Source: Pseudomonadota bacterium (lineage in GTDB: Bacteria; Desulfobacterota; Binatia; Binatales; Binataceae). Taken from it: a stretch of DNA of 50,497 nt. Location: positions 1-50,497 of the forward strand of contig JAJPKP010000065.1 in the NCBI GenBank assembly GCA_021323675.1, written 5' to 3'. Positions 17,787 through 26,506 of this stretch are shown piece after piece. The translations under genes were made by a program, and so were the position numbers. The notes beneath the pieces are model-generated. The model saw only the letters and a program-made list of their open reading frames with translations, was not told the DNA's origin and ran no database searches. How positions within the stretch are numbered: the stretch's first letter is position 1; the number at the start of each line of letters is the position of its first letter.

Positions 17787-19109
17787 ATGAGCAAGTTTAG
17801 AGCGTTACCCGCCTGCCTGGCGCTTGTGTTGGCCCTGATCGTTCCCGTCTCCGCTCGCGCTCAGATCAAGATGAGCATCGTCGGGCCGGGCTCTCAGCTC
17901 GCCGCGATCGCCGTCTCGGGACTCAAGAGCCTTTCGGGCGACGATGGCCACGAGCTCTCGCATGCGTTCATTCGCACGCTCAACCGCGACCTTCAGCTTT
18001 CGGGCTATTTTCGAATCATCGATTCGCACGCCTATATCGAAGATCCGCAGCAGTCGGGCTACGAACTCGGACAGTTCAATTTTGCCGACTGGCGGTCGAT
18101 CAACGCCGATTTTCTTGTCAAAGGCGCCGTCAGCTCCGACGGCCAGAATGTGCAGTTGACCGCGTATCTCTACGATGTCGCCCAGCAGCGGCGGATGATG
18201 GGGAAGAACTTCACCGGCAGCCCCGATGATGTGCCGCGGATGGCGCGCCGGTTCGCCGACGCAATCCTGGAGGCGACCACCGGGCAAAAGGGCCCCTTCG
18301 ACACCAAGCTCGCCTTCGTCTCGACGGGAAGCGGCCGCTTCAAGGAAATCTACACGCAGGCCATCGACGGGCAGGATCTGTTCAAGCTGACCGACAATCC
18401 GACGATCAACCTGTTTCCGCAATGGGACCAGAGCGCGCGCTATCTTTTGTACCTGTCCTACAAGACCGGCGAGCCCGGCCTTTACCTGGCGGACCTCAAG
18501 CGGCGCGTCGAATCCCGCATCACCAGCAATCACGGGGTGGTGATTGGCGGCGCGCTCTCGCCCGACGCGGAACTGATCGTAGCGGCAATCGAACGCGGAG
18601 GGGCGACGAATCTTTACCTGATGGATCGCGAGGGCAACGAAATGCGCGCGCTGACCCAGACCCGCGGCATCAATTGCACCCCAAGCTTCTCGCGCGACGG
18701 CTCGAAAATCGCGTTTACCTCGGATCGATCGGGCAGTCCGCAGATTTACGTCATGCCGCTTTCAGGCGGGTCGCCTCAGCGCATCACCTATAAGGGCAAC
18801 TACAACACCAATCCCGCTTTTTCGCCCAAGGGCGACCGAATCGCGTATCAAAGCCGCAGCGGCGGCCGATTTGACATCTACACGATTGCGGCCGGCGGCG
18901 GCGACCCCGTCGAGGTCACCGACGGTATCGGCAGCAACGAGTCGCCGTCCTGGTCGCCGGACGGCCGCTATATCGCGTTCAGCTCGACCCGCGAGGGGCG
19001 CCCGCACATCTTTGTTCTAATGGTTCAGAGCGGCAAAATCATTGGGTCTCTAACGGAGGGAAACGGTAATGACACTTCTCCAGCATGGTCGTGGTGGTTG
19101 GGTGAATAA
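17787..19109 (+). CDS. tolB: Tol-Pal system beta-propeller protein TolB
   Basis: 440 residues. A signal peptide (MSKFRALPACLALVLALIVP, cleaved after ARA) is followed by the TolB N-terminal domain (about 25-150) and a six-bladed propeller of PD40/WD40-like repeats with recurring SPDG/SPKGDRIAY and FTSDRSGSPQIY units. TolB is periplasmic and binds Pal, TolA and outer-membrane proteins. The start was set at this ATG because the signal peptide begins here and a gga SD precedes it; the frame is open 20 codons upstream. It lies 78 bases after tolA. Its last 41 bases overlap the start of pal. Confidence 0.95.
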   Translation: MSKFRALPACLALVLALIVPVSARAQIKMSIVGPGSQLAAIAVSGLKSLSGDDGHELSHAFIRTLNRDLQLSGYFRIIDSHAYIEDPQQSGYELGQFNFADWRSINADFLVKGAVSSDGQNVQLTAYLYDVAQQRRMMGKNFTGSPDDVPRMARRFADAILEATTGQKGPFDTKLAFVSTGSGRFKEIYTQAIDGQDLFKLTDNPTINLFPQWDQSARYLLYLSYKTGEPGLYLADLKRRVESRITSNHGVVIGGALSPDAELIVAAIERGGATNLYLMDREGNEMRALTQTRGINCTPSFSRDGSKIAFTSDRSGSPQIYVMPLSGGSPQRITYKGNYNTNPAFSPKGDRIAYQSRSGGRFDIYTIAAGGGDPVEVTDGIGSNESPSWSPDGRYIAFSSTREGRPHIFVLMVQSGKIIGSLTEGNGNDTSPAWSWWLGE

Positions 19110-19632
19110 GGGAGGGCGCATCGCCAGCATGGGGGGGCTCGTCATCCTGGGCCTCATCCTGGCCGCCGGATGCTCCTCGAAGGCAAAAGGGCTGCCCGGC
19201 GAGAATGGCAGCAAGGTCGGCGCCGGCGAAGGCAACGTCGGCCCCAGCGGCGGATCGCTGGAACAGTTCAAGCAAGGCACGCTGGGCAGCGGCACCGGCG
19301 GCCCCTTGTCCGACATCCACTTCGGCTACAACGAATACAACATCGAGCCGCAGGACGGTGCGGTCCTCAAAGCCAACGCGAGCTGGCTGCAGGCGCATCC
19401 GCAGACCCGCGTGCAGGTCGAGGGACACTGCGACGAGCGCGGCTCCGAGGAATACAACATCGCGCTCGGCGCCAAGCGCGCTCAGGCCGCCAAGGACTAC
19501 CTCGAAACCCTGGGCATCGACGGCAGCCGAATTTCAACGATAAGCTATGGCAAGGAACTTCCGCTATGCACCGAGCATGACGAATCGTGCTGGGCGCAGA
19601 ACCGGCGCGATCACTTCGTAGTGCAGCAATAG
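19069..19632 (+). CDS. pal: peptidoglycan-associated lipoprotein Pal
   Basis: 187 residues. A lipoprotein signal ends at lipobox LAAGC (Cys35 from this start), followed by Ser. A Gly/Ser-rich linker then leads to an OmpA-like domain (about 80-185) with VEGHCDERGSEEYNIALG and KRAQAAKDYL; the Asp and Arg bind diaminopimelate of peptidoglycan. Pal ties the outer membrane to the wall and binds TolB. The start is the ATG with an ideal cggaggg SD 8 bases upstream, although this makes a 41-base overlap with tolB. A GTG at 19102 or an ATG at 19129 would also leave a workable signal. Domain identity is certain. Confidence 0.95.
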   Translation: MTLLQHGRGGWVNKGGRIASMGGLVILGLILAAGCSSKAKGLPGENGSKVGAGEGNVGPSGGSLEQFKQGTLGSGTGGPLSDIHFGYNEYNIEPQDGAVLKANASWLQAHPQTRVQVEGHCDERGSEEYNIALGAKRAQAAKDYLETLGIDGSRISTISYGKELPLCTEHDESCWAQNRRDHFVVQQ

Positions 19633-19645
19633 AGGCTGAAGACCC

Positions 19646-20533
19646 GTGCCACGTTCGCAAACCTTGATCTTACGCATGATGGTGGGAGCGCTTGCGCTCG
19701 CGGCGCTCGCCGTCGCCGGATGCAGCTCCGAGAGCGACATCCAGCAGCTCAACCAGAACCAGTTCACCCTGCGCGGGATGATCGCGAACGACCGCCAGCA
19801 GATCGACGCCCTCGAGCAGCAGGTTCGCGCGCTCAAGGACCAGGTCACCGAACTCTCGCATAATGGCGGCGGCGGGGGCGGCGGGGACCGCCAGCTCGCG
19901 TCGATCAACGATCGCCTGAACAAAATCGAGGCGCAGGTCAGCGGCCTGCAGGCGGGGATGAGCGCCGCGCCCGCGGTCGGCGCGGTGCCGGCCGTGCCCG
20001 GCGTGCCCGCCGCACCGGGCGTGCCCGGCGCAGCGGCAGTCGCATCGGCGACGTCTTCGATTTCGCCGCCGCCGGCCGCTCCCGCGGCGGAACCGCAGCC
20101 GACCTGGCCCCAGGACCTCGACCAGGAAATCGCGGCTGCGGCGGATTCGAAAGAATCCGGCATCAAGAGCTATCGCGCGGGGCTGGAGGCGATGAAGGCG
20201 GGCAAGTATCCGGTGGCGATCGCGCGCTTCACCGAGCTGACGCATCATTACCCCAAGTCTCCGCTGGTGACGCCGGCGGAATATTTCACCGCCAACGCGC
20301 TCTATGAAAGCGGGAAATACGACCAGGCAATTTTGCAGTTCAACGACGTCGTGATGCGCGATCCCAAGGGCAAGTATGCAAGCCAGGCCCTGTTGCGCGA
20401 GGCGCAGTCCTTCATGAAGCTCAACGACAAGATCGACGCGCGGCTGACCCTGCAGAAGCTGCTCGCCGATCACGGAGATTCGCCCGAGGCGACCGCCGCG
20501 AACGCGATGATGAAGACGCTGGTGGCTGACTGA
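19646..20533 (+). CDS. cpoB: Tol-Pal system protein CpoB/YbgF, here as a lipoprotein
   Basis: 295 residues. An N-terminal lipoprotein-type signal ends at VAGC (Cys26). A coiled coil (about 31-72, LNQNQF...IDALEQQVRALKDQV) follows, as in the trimerising part of YbgF, then a Gly run, a Pro/Ala/Val-rich linker (about 110-155) and TPR repeats (about 170-295: YRAGLEAMKAGKYPVAI, YESGKYDQAI). CpoB coordinates peptidoglycan synthesis with outer-membrane constriction. E. coli CpoB is a soluble periplasmic protein, so the lipobox is a difference worth noting. The start is GTG, 13 bases after pal. Confidence 0.92.
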   Translation: MPRSQTLILRMMVGALALAALAVAGCSSESDIQQLNQNQFTLRGMIANDRQQIDALEQQVRALKDQVTELSHNGGGGGGGDRQLASINDRLNKIEAQVSGLQAGMSAAPAVGAVPAVPGVPAAPGVPGAAAVASATSSISPPPAAPAAEPQPTWPQDLDQEIAAAADSKESGIKSYRAGLEAMKAGKYPVAIARFTELTHHYPKSPLVTPAEYFTANALYESGKYDQAILQFNDVVMRDPKGKYASQALLREAQSFMKLNDKIDARLTLQKLLADHGDSPEATAANAMMKTLVAD

Positions 20534-20642
20534 GAGACCTTTACGGGCACCGGAACTTTCTGCATCGGCGCCTGTATGGTTAAGTCCTCGATGCCGAACT
20601 CGGGTCGCATCGCCCGGCGCGCCGTGCCTATTGTTCTCTGCG

Positions 20643-21566
20643 ATGGAGATAATTCGCGATCTTAAGCTGCTCTCGCGCCATCCCTACCCGGTCGTTACGC
20701 TGGGCAATTTCGACGGCGTGCACCTCGGGCATCGCGCGATTTTGAAGGCGACGATGGATCGCGCCCGCGCGGCCGGCGGCACCGCCTTCGCCATCACCTT
20801 CGAGCCGCATCCGGAAAAATTCCTCTTCCCCGATCGCGCACCGCGCCTGATCCTGGTTCCCGAGGACAAGCTCGAATTCCTGCGTCTTTCAGGTCTCGAC
20901 GGGGTGATCGTGTTCGACTTCACCCGCGAGCTCAGCCTGGTTCCGCCCCGCGAATTCGTGCGCGATTACCTGCTCGATCGCATCGGCGCGCGCGAGGTCG
21001 TGATCGGCCACAGCGTCAACTTCGGCCACAAACGCGCCGGCAACGCGGCCGTGATGGTCGAGCTGGGCCGCGAGCTCGGTTTCGACACGGCGGTGGTGGG
21101 ACCGGTCAAAGTCGCCGGAATGGAGGTGAGCTCGACCAAGATTCGCGAGCTGATTTCCACCGGCGATATGCGCGGCGCGGCCAAGCTGCTCGGCCGCTAT
21201 CATTTTCTGCACGGCCCCGTCGTGCACGGCCGCGAGCGCGGCCGGACGATCGGCTTTCCAACCGCGAACATCCAGAGCGAAACCGAATGCATCCCGCCCG
21301 ACGGCGTTTACGCGACCCGCGTGGTGCTCGAAGACGGCGCATTCGCGTCCATCACCAATATCGGGATGCGCCCGACGTTCAACGAAGATGCCCGCTCGGT
21401 CGAAGCGCACATCTTCGACTTCAATCGCGACATCTACGGTCAGCGCGTCAAGCTCGAACTCATCGAGCGCATCCGCGGCGAGAAGAAGTTCGAGAGCGCC
21501 GAGGCGCTGCGCAAGCAGATCGCGATGGACCTGGACAAGGCCCACGAAATTCTCGCCACCGCGTAG
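20643..21566 (+). CDS. ribF: bifunctional riboflavin kinase / FAD synthetase RibF
   Basis: 307 residues. The N-terminal FAD synthetase (nucleotidyltransferase) domain, about 1-175, has VVTLGNFDGVHLGHRAIL, where the HxGH active-site element is visible. VSSTKIRELI is the ISSTxIR motif. The C-terminal flavokinase domain, about 180-305, has GFPTANI and NIGMRPTF. It makes FMN then FAD from riboflavin in the cytoplasm. The ATG was preferred to a TTG four codons upstream; no SD is evident at either. It follows cpoB by 109 bases on the same strand and may have its own promoter. Confidence 0.95.
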   Translation: MEIIRDLKLLSRHPYPVVTLGNFDGVHLGHRAILKATMDRARAAGGTAFAITFEPHPEKFLFPDRAPRLILVPEDKLEFLRLSGLDGVIVFDFTRELSLVPPREFVRDYLLDRIGAREVVIGHSVNFGHKRAGNAAVMVELGRELGFDTAVVGPVKVAGMEVSSTKIRELISTGDMRGAAKLLGRYHFLHGPVVHGRERGRTIGFPTANIQSETECIPPDGVYATRVVLEDGAFASITNIGMRPTFNEDARSVEAHIFDFNRDIYGQRVKLELIERIRGEKKFESAEALRKQIAMDLDKAHEILATA

Positions 21567-21610
21567 CCGCCGCCCCCCGACCTCATCCGATCGTTTGACT
21601 TAGATTCCGG

Positions 21611-22765
21611 ATGCTCGGTACGAATCGCTCGATGGCTGAGCAGCGGTTTTCGGTAATCACGGACAAGAGCCTCGCCGATCTGCGAAAGTTGATCGGCGTG
21701 CCGGTGGAAGATTCTCTCGAGCCCTGGTGTTACGAGGCGACGCGCGACAATATTCGCCATTGGGCGCACGGCATCGGTGACGACAATCCGCTGTGGTGCG
21801 ATCCGGGCTATGCGCGCGGCACGCGCTACGGCCGCCTGGTCGCGCCTCCTTCCTTCATCTTCCCGCTCAACCGATCCTTCAGCGGCTACGTCGCGGGACT
21901 GCCCGGCATACACGCGATGTTCGCGGGTATCGACGTTACGTGGCACCGTCCGATGCTGCTCGGCGACGAGTTCACGACCAAAGTCTGGCTCAAGGAGCTC
22001 ATCGAGCATCAGACGCGGTTTGCCGGACGCGCTATCCAGCAGATCTATCGATGCGAGTTCTACAACCAGGACCGCCAGCTCGTCGCGGAGGGCGATAGCT
22101 GGTGCTTTCGCACCGAGCGCGATACCGCCCGCGAGCAGGGCACCAAGTACGAGGCGGTGAAAAAGAAAGCTCCAGTGCGCTATACGCGCGACGAGCTGAC
22201 GAAAATCTTCGCGCTCTATGCCGCCGAGGAAGTTCGCGGATCCGAGCCCCGCTTCGTCGAGGACGTCAAGGCCGGCGACAAGCTTCCGACGATGGTCAAA
22301 GGGCCGATGACCGTCACCGGCTTTATCGCGTTCGCCCAGGGATGGGGCGGCTTGTATATCCGCGCCAACAAACTCGCCTGGAAGCAACTCCAGAAGCATC
22401 CCGGCCTCGGCATCCCGAATCGCTTCGGAATTCCCGACGTACCCGAGCGCGTGCATTGGGAGGACGACCTCGCAACCCTGGTCGGCACTCCGGCGGCGTA
22501 CGATTACGGACCCGAGCGATGCTCCTGGATGGCGCATCAGGTCACCAACTGGATGGGCGATGACGGCTTTCTGCGCCATCTGCGCGTCGAGATTCGCCGC
22601 CACAATCCCGTCGGCGACACCCTCTATATCGACGGCGAGGTGACGCGCACCTTTTCGGAGGGCGGCGCGCATTATGCGGAGATCAAGCAAAGGGCCGTCA
22701 ACCAGGACGGCGAACTCTCAGTGCTGGGCACGGGAATCGTGCGGTTGCCCTCCCGGCCGAAGTAA
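21611..22765 (+). CDS. MaoC-like / FAS1-like double-hotdog dehydratase
   Basis: 384 residues with two hotdog halves. The N-terminal half (about 25-175) starts with YEATRDNIRHWAHGIGDDNPLW, the wording of FAS1-like dehydratase domains where Asp-Asn-Pro-Leu-Trp is conserved. APPSFIFPL follows. The second half (about 215-380) resembles an acyl-binding MaoC repeat but has less clear catalytic residues. Related proteins hydrate or dehydrate acyl-CoA thioesters. A second ATG at 21632 is the better start if the TTGACT at 21595 is a real -35, because the first ATG would then fall between the promoter elements. It opens a catabolic-looking run with an alcohol dehydrogenase and an aldo/keto reductase. 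Substrate unknown. Confidence 0.85.
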   Translation: MLGTNRSMAEQRFSVITDKSLADLRKLIGVPVEDSLEPWCYEATRDNIRHWAHGIGDDNPLWCDPGYARGTRYGRLVAPPSFIFPLNRSFSGYVAGLPGIHAMFAGIDVTWHRPMLLGDEFTTKVWLKELIEHQTRFAGRAIQQIYRCEFYNQDRQLVAEGDSWCFRTERDTAREQGTKYEAVKKKAPVRYTRDELTKIFALYAAEEVRGSEPRFVEDVKAGDKLPTMVKGPMTVTGFIAFAQGWGGLYIRANKLAWKQLQKHPGLGIPNRFGIPDVPERVHWEDDLATLVGTPAAYDYGPERCSWMAHQVTNWMGDDGFLRHLRVEIRRHNPVGDTLYIDGEVTRTFSEGGAHYAEIKQRAVNQDGELSVLGTGIVRLPSRPK

Positions 22766-22813
22766 TCACTCTCCGGCCGTCGTCCCGCGATGCGGACGAT
22801 TTGCGGGCGATCT

Positions 22814-22831
22814 CGCCCTTGGACAAGGGCG
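22814..22831. repeat. perfect 8-bp inverted repeat in the spacer before the alcohol dehydrogenase
   Basis: CGCCCTTG-GA-CAAGGGCG. It resembles the CGCCCTTCCCAAGGG core near 43112, so both may belong to a dispersed REP-like family. It could also act as a weak terminator for the preceding gene; there is no T-run. Confidence 0.5.
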
Positions 22832-22883
22832 GGCCATTGGGCGTAAAGAAGGAAATCAACCGAACGTCTGAGGAGCGCCCGCC

Positions 22884-23969
22884 ATGAAAGCCGCCGTGTT
22901 CCACGGTCCCAAGCAGCCCCTGAAAATCGAGGAAGTGGATATCGACGAACCCCGCGAGCACGAGGTTCTGGTGCGGACCGCCGCCACCGGCGTCTGCCAC
23001 AGCGATCTCCATTTTGTAGAGGGTCTCTACCCGATGGCTGCTCCGGCGGTGCTCGGCCATGAAGCCGCGGGCGTGGTCGAGAAAGTCGGATCGGCGGTCA
23101 CCTATCTGGCGCCCGGCGACCACGTGATCGCGTGCACTTCCGTGTTCTGCGGCTACTGCGAGGAGTGCATGTCGGGGCATCCGAACCGATGCTCCAATCG
23201 CGCATCGACCCAGCGGGCCAAGGACGATCGGCCGCGGCTGTCGCAGAACGGCCAGCCGGTCCGGCAATTCGCCGATCTTTCCACCTACGCGGAGAAGATG
23301 CTCCTGCACGAGAATGCGCTGGTCAAAATCACCCGGGAAATTCCGCTCGACCGCGCCGCGCTCATCGGATGCGGCGTGACCACCGGCGTCGGCGCGGTGC
23401 TGAACACCGCCCGCATCGAACCCGGCTCGACGGTCGCGGTGTTCGGATGCGGCGGCGTCGGTATCGCCGCAATCCAGGGCGCTCTCATCGCCGGCGCGCG
23501 CAAGATAATCGCGGTCGATCAGTTCGAGGGCAAGCTCGCGATGGCGAAGCGGTTCGGCGCGACCGACACGATCGATGCCTCCAACACCGAGGTGGTCAAG
23601 GCGATTCGCGAAATGACCGATGGCGGCGTGGATTACTCGTTCGAGGCGGTCGGGCTCAAGAAGCTCGCCGAACAATGTTACGACGCGCTGCGGCCGGGCG
23701 GCACCGCCACGATCATCGGGATGATTCCGGTGGGCCAAAAGGTCGAGATCGACGGCCCCAAGTTGCTCAGCGAGCGGAAAATCCAGGGCACCAACATGGG
23801 TGGCAACCGCTTCCGCATCGACATGCCGCGCTACATCGACTTCTACCTGCAGGGCCGCCTCAATCTTGACGACATGGTGAGCAAACGCGCGCGGCTCGAT
23901 AACGTCAACGAAGCGTTCCAGGCGATGAAGGCGGGCGAAGTGGCAAGAACGGTCCTGATGTTCGACTGA
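22884..23969 (+). CDS. zinc-dependent alcohol dehydrogenase (MDR family, class III-like)
   Basis: 361 residues. The catalytic zinc ligand Cys38 in GVCHSD and the GHE motif (His59-Glu60) are present, and the structural zinc cluster CGYCEECMSGHPNRC gives Cys89, 92, 95 and 103. GCGVTTGVGAV marks the third catalytic-zinc Cys. The Rossmann motif FGCGGVGIAA is followed by an Asp-ended strand (IIAVDQF), which favours NAD. It oxidises an alcohol to an aldehyde, possibly a glutathione adduct or aryl alcohol. It has a gaggag SD and precedes the aldo/keto reductase by 21 bases. The sequence is closer to the Zn-dependent, cofactor-binding class III style than to quinone reductases. Substrate unknown. Confidence 0.92.
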   Translation: MKAAVFHGPKQPLKIEEVDIDEPREHEVLVRTAATGVCHSDLHFVEGLYPMAAPAVLGHEAAGVVEKVGSAVTYLAPGDHVIACTSVFCGYCEECMSGHPNRCSNRASTQRAKDDRPRLSQNGQPVRQFADLSTYAEKMLLHENALVKITREIPLDRAALIGCGVTTGVGAVLNTARIEPGSTVAVFGCGGVGIAAIQGALIAGARKIIAVDQFEGKLAMAKRFGATDTIDASNTEVVKAIREMTDGGVDYSFEAVGLKKLAEQCYDALRPGGTATIIGMIPVGQKVEIDGPKLLSERKIQGTNMGGNRFRIDMPRYIDFYLQGRLNLDDMVSKRARLDNVNEAFQAMKAGEVARTVLMFD

Positions 23970-23990
23970 ACCGCGTCGGAGGGCATAGCG

Positions 23991-24989
23991 ATGGAATATC
24001 GGCAGTTCGGCCAGACCGGAATCAAAATCTCGGCGATCGGAATCGGATGCTGGGAGATCGGCGGCGGCTACGGCAGCATCGAGGAGATCGAGTTCATCAA
24101 GGCGGTCGGCCGCGCTCTCGACCAGGGAATCAACTGCTTCGACACGGCTGAAGCGTACGGGTTCGGCGCCTCGGAGAAGTCGCTCGCCAAGGCCCTCGGC
24201 TCGCGCCGCAAGGAAGCCGTCATAACCACCAAGTTCGGCATCGGCTACCCCGATGCGCCGAACTATCGCGACAGCACCCGCAAGCGGGTGATGGAATCGA
24301 TCGAAAAAAGCCTCAAGAGTCTCAACACCGACTACGTCGATGTTTACCTGATTCACTGGCCCGATCGCGGCACGCCGTTCGAGGAGCCGATGCGCGCGCT
24401 CGACGACCTGGTCAAGCAGGGCAAGGTCCGCGCGATCGGACTTTCCAACTTCAAGCTCAGCGAGATCGAGGCGTGCATGAAGGCGCGGCGTGTCGATGTG
24501 GTCCAGTACTGCTGGAACATGTTCGATCGCCGGATGCAGAAGGAAATCTTTCCCTACTGCCGCGATCACAATATCGGCGTGATGGCGTACGGATCGCTCG
24601 CGTACGGAATTCTGACCGGCACGATGACCGAGGAGATGGACTTCGGCTCGGATGACTGGCGGGCCCGGCGCGGCAAACTCGGCAACATCAACCTGTTCCA
24701 GCATCTGTTCGGCCCCGATCACTTCCTCAAAAACCTGCGCGCGGTCGAGGAGCTCAAGCCGATCGCGCGGCGCTACGGCAAGACGCTTCCGCAATTCGCG
24801 CTGCGCTGGACGCTGTCGAACCCGATGATCAGCACCGCGCTGGTCGGATGCCGCAACGAACGTGAAGTTAACGACAACGTCGGCGCGATCGGATGGTCAA
24901 TCTCCGACGCCGACATGAAAGAGATCGATGCGATTTTCGCCCGGCACGGCGTCAACGCGATGCCGGACGTATGGCTGGAAACCGAGTAG
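23991..24989 (+). CDS. aldo/keto reductase
   Basis: 332 residues forming an AKR TIM barrel. The catalytic tetrad is complete: Asp51 and Tyr56 in FDTAEAYG, Lys81 in TTKFGIG and His122 in LIHWPD. GLSNF and the C-terminal QFALRWTLS complete the family pattern. It reduces a carbonyl using NADPH in the cytoplasm. It starts 21 bases after the alcohol dehydrogenase, so the pair probably forms an operon acting on related alcohol/aldehyde/ketone substrates. It resembles the YajO/L-glyceraldehyde-reductase-like branch. Precise substrate not determinable. Confidence 0.93.
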   Translation: MEYRQFGQTGIKISAIGIGCWEIGGGYGSIEEIEFIKAVGRALDQGINCFDTAEAYGFGASEKSLAKALGSRRKEAVITTKFGIGYPDAPNYRDSTRKRVMESIEKSLKSLNTDYVDVYLIHWPDRGTPFEEPMRALDDLVKQGKVRAIGLSNFKLSEIEACMKARRVDVVQYCWNMFDRRMQKEIFPYCRDHNIGVMAYGSLAYGILTGTMTEEMDFGSDDWRARRGKLGNINLFQHLFGPDHFLKNLRAVEELKPIARRYGKTLPQFALRWTLSNPMISTALVGCRNEREVNDNVGAIGWSISDADMKEIDAIFARHGVNAMPDVWLETE

Positions 24990-25061
24990 GCAACAAGCTC
25001 TCTCTTCCCCGCGCGGGCGGGAGGGAATTCAGGCGAGAGTGCCCAGTGAGGAGGTGCAGCA

Positions 25062-26447
25062 ATGCCGGTACAGAAATTTGCACCGATGACCAAGAATTTC
25101 CCGACCTTTGACTGCGACGCGCACGTGGCCGAGCCGCCCTGGCTCTGGGAACGCGCGAAAGACTGGCTCACCCGCGACGAATACGAGGCGCTCAAAAACA
25201 GCATCTGGTTCGATCCGGAGAGCAGGCAGCTCGTGGTCAACGGTTTCGCCAATACCGGACTCGGCTCGCAGCGCATTCATGGCACCCCCGGCGCCGTGAA
25301 CGTGCTGTCGCTTGCCGGCCCCGGCCTCAAGCACGACATCCAGCGCGCCATCAACGTCCGCAACCTGAACCCGAAAACCGCGCTCACCGCGGAACAGGCG
25401 GACTACCTCGACCACAAGGGCGCCTACGAGCCCAAGGCGCGCCTGCGCGACATGGACATCCAGGGAATCGATCAGGTGATGATCATCCCGAGCGACATCG
25501 ACACTTACCCGTGGATCCAGAACGCGATGGGCGCGCGAGCGATGTGCAAGGCCTATAACGACTGGGCGCACGAATACTGCCAGGAAAATCCCGACCGGCT
25601 GTTCTTCGCCGCTTTGCTCCCGATGCAGGATCCCAAGTTCGCCGAAGACGAAGTCTATCGCGTGGCGGACAAAGGATGCCGTGTCGGACTGGTGCGGCCG
25701 ATCGATGCGATGGGCAATTATCCGATTCAGCCCAAGTATGCCCGGGTCTGGAAGGCGATGGAGGACACCGGGGTTGTTTACGGAATGCATCCGTTCCCCG
25801 CCTTCGGCCTCCTCAAGCCCGGCGGCTACACCGAGCAATACTCCGGCGCCGAGTTGATCGGGCTAAGCGCGACGTCCGCCGGACTGCCCCATTCATTTTT
25901 GATCAACGTCCAGGACTTCCAGGCCGAGGCATCGCTGTGGGTTGTGATGGTCCTGATGTCGGGGTTCTTCGAGCGGTTCCCGAAGCTGCACGCCGCCGTC
26001 TTCGAAGCATCGTCCACCTGGCTCAGCTTCGTGCTCGACGAATGCGACAAGTCGTACAGGCTCTATCGCAACGATCGGAAGATGCCGCCGCTGAAGCGGC
26101 TTCCGAGCGAAACTTTCTTCGAGCATTGCGTGACCGGGTTCGAAGGCGACGAAGCTCCCCCCTCGCGCTTCCCCGAATTTTACGAGAACATCCTGGCGTG
26201 GTCCTCCGACGTCTACCATCACGACGGCGACGACGCGTGGCGCGCGATCGAGACGATGCGCAAGTGCGAGCTGCCCGAGGCGTATCAGGCTAAATTCCTG
26301 GGCGGCAACGCGCGCAAGATGTACCGCATCGATGCGCCCAAGACGTTCATCGCGGATCGCGTGACGGAAATCGAGCGCCCCGACTGGTGGCCGACCGACG
26401 AGGAAGTCAGGGAAGCGCTCAAGCCCGAAGCGGCCCTGCGCCGCTAG
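25062..26447 (+). CDS. amidohydrolase_2 (ACMSD-like) family protein
   Basis: 461 residues in a metal-dependent TIM barrel. The N-terminal metal motif is FDCDAHVAEP, where the usual HxH is DxH. A middle GMHPFP supplies a His. The catalytic Asp of the terminal W(S/A)xDxxH block is kept in WSSDVYHHDGDD. Members decarboxylate or hydrolyse acids and amides, including aromatic ring-cleavage products. A clear gaggagg SD precedes the ATG. It is followed 59 bases later by a second member of the same family. The two differ strongly, so this is old duplication or assembly, not a recent tandem copy. Substrate unknown. Confidence 0.92.
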   Translation: MPVQKFAPMTKNFPTFDCDAHVAEPPWLWERAKDWLTRDEYEALKNSIWFDPESRQLVVNGFANTGLGSQRIHGTPGAVNVLSLAGPGLKHDIQRAINVRNLNPKTALTAEQADYLDHKGAYEPKARLRDMDIQGIDQVMIIPSDIDTYPWIQNAMGARAMCKAYNDWAHEYCQENPDRLFFAALLPMQDPKFAEDEVYRVADKGCRVGLVRPIDAMGNYPIQPKYARVWKAMEDTGVVYGMHPFPAFGLLKPGGYTEQYSGAELIGLSATSAGLPHSFLINVQDFQAEASLWVVMVLMSGFFERFPKLHAAVFEASSTWLSFVLDECDKSYRLYRNDRKMPPLKRLPSETFFEHCVTGFEGDEAPPSRFPEFYENILAWSSDVYHHDGDDAWRAIETMRKCELPEAYQAKFLGGNARKMYRIDAPKTFIADRVTEIERPDWWPTDEEVREALKPEAALRR

Positions 26448-26506
26448 GGACTTCCCGCCATCCGCCCGCAAGACGGAGCGTAGCTCCAGCGCCTGGGGAA
26501 TAGACG

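Noticed and set aside
22698..24794. 698-codon open frame on the minus strand opposite the alcohol dehydrogenase and aldo/keto reductase genes
   Set aside because: No recognisable domain, and both plus-strand genes have complete catalytic motifs and SDs.
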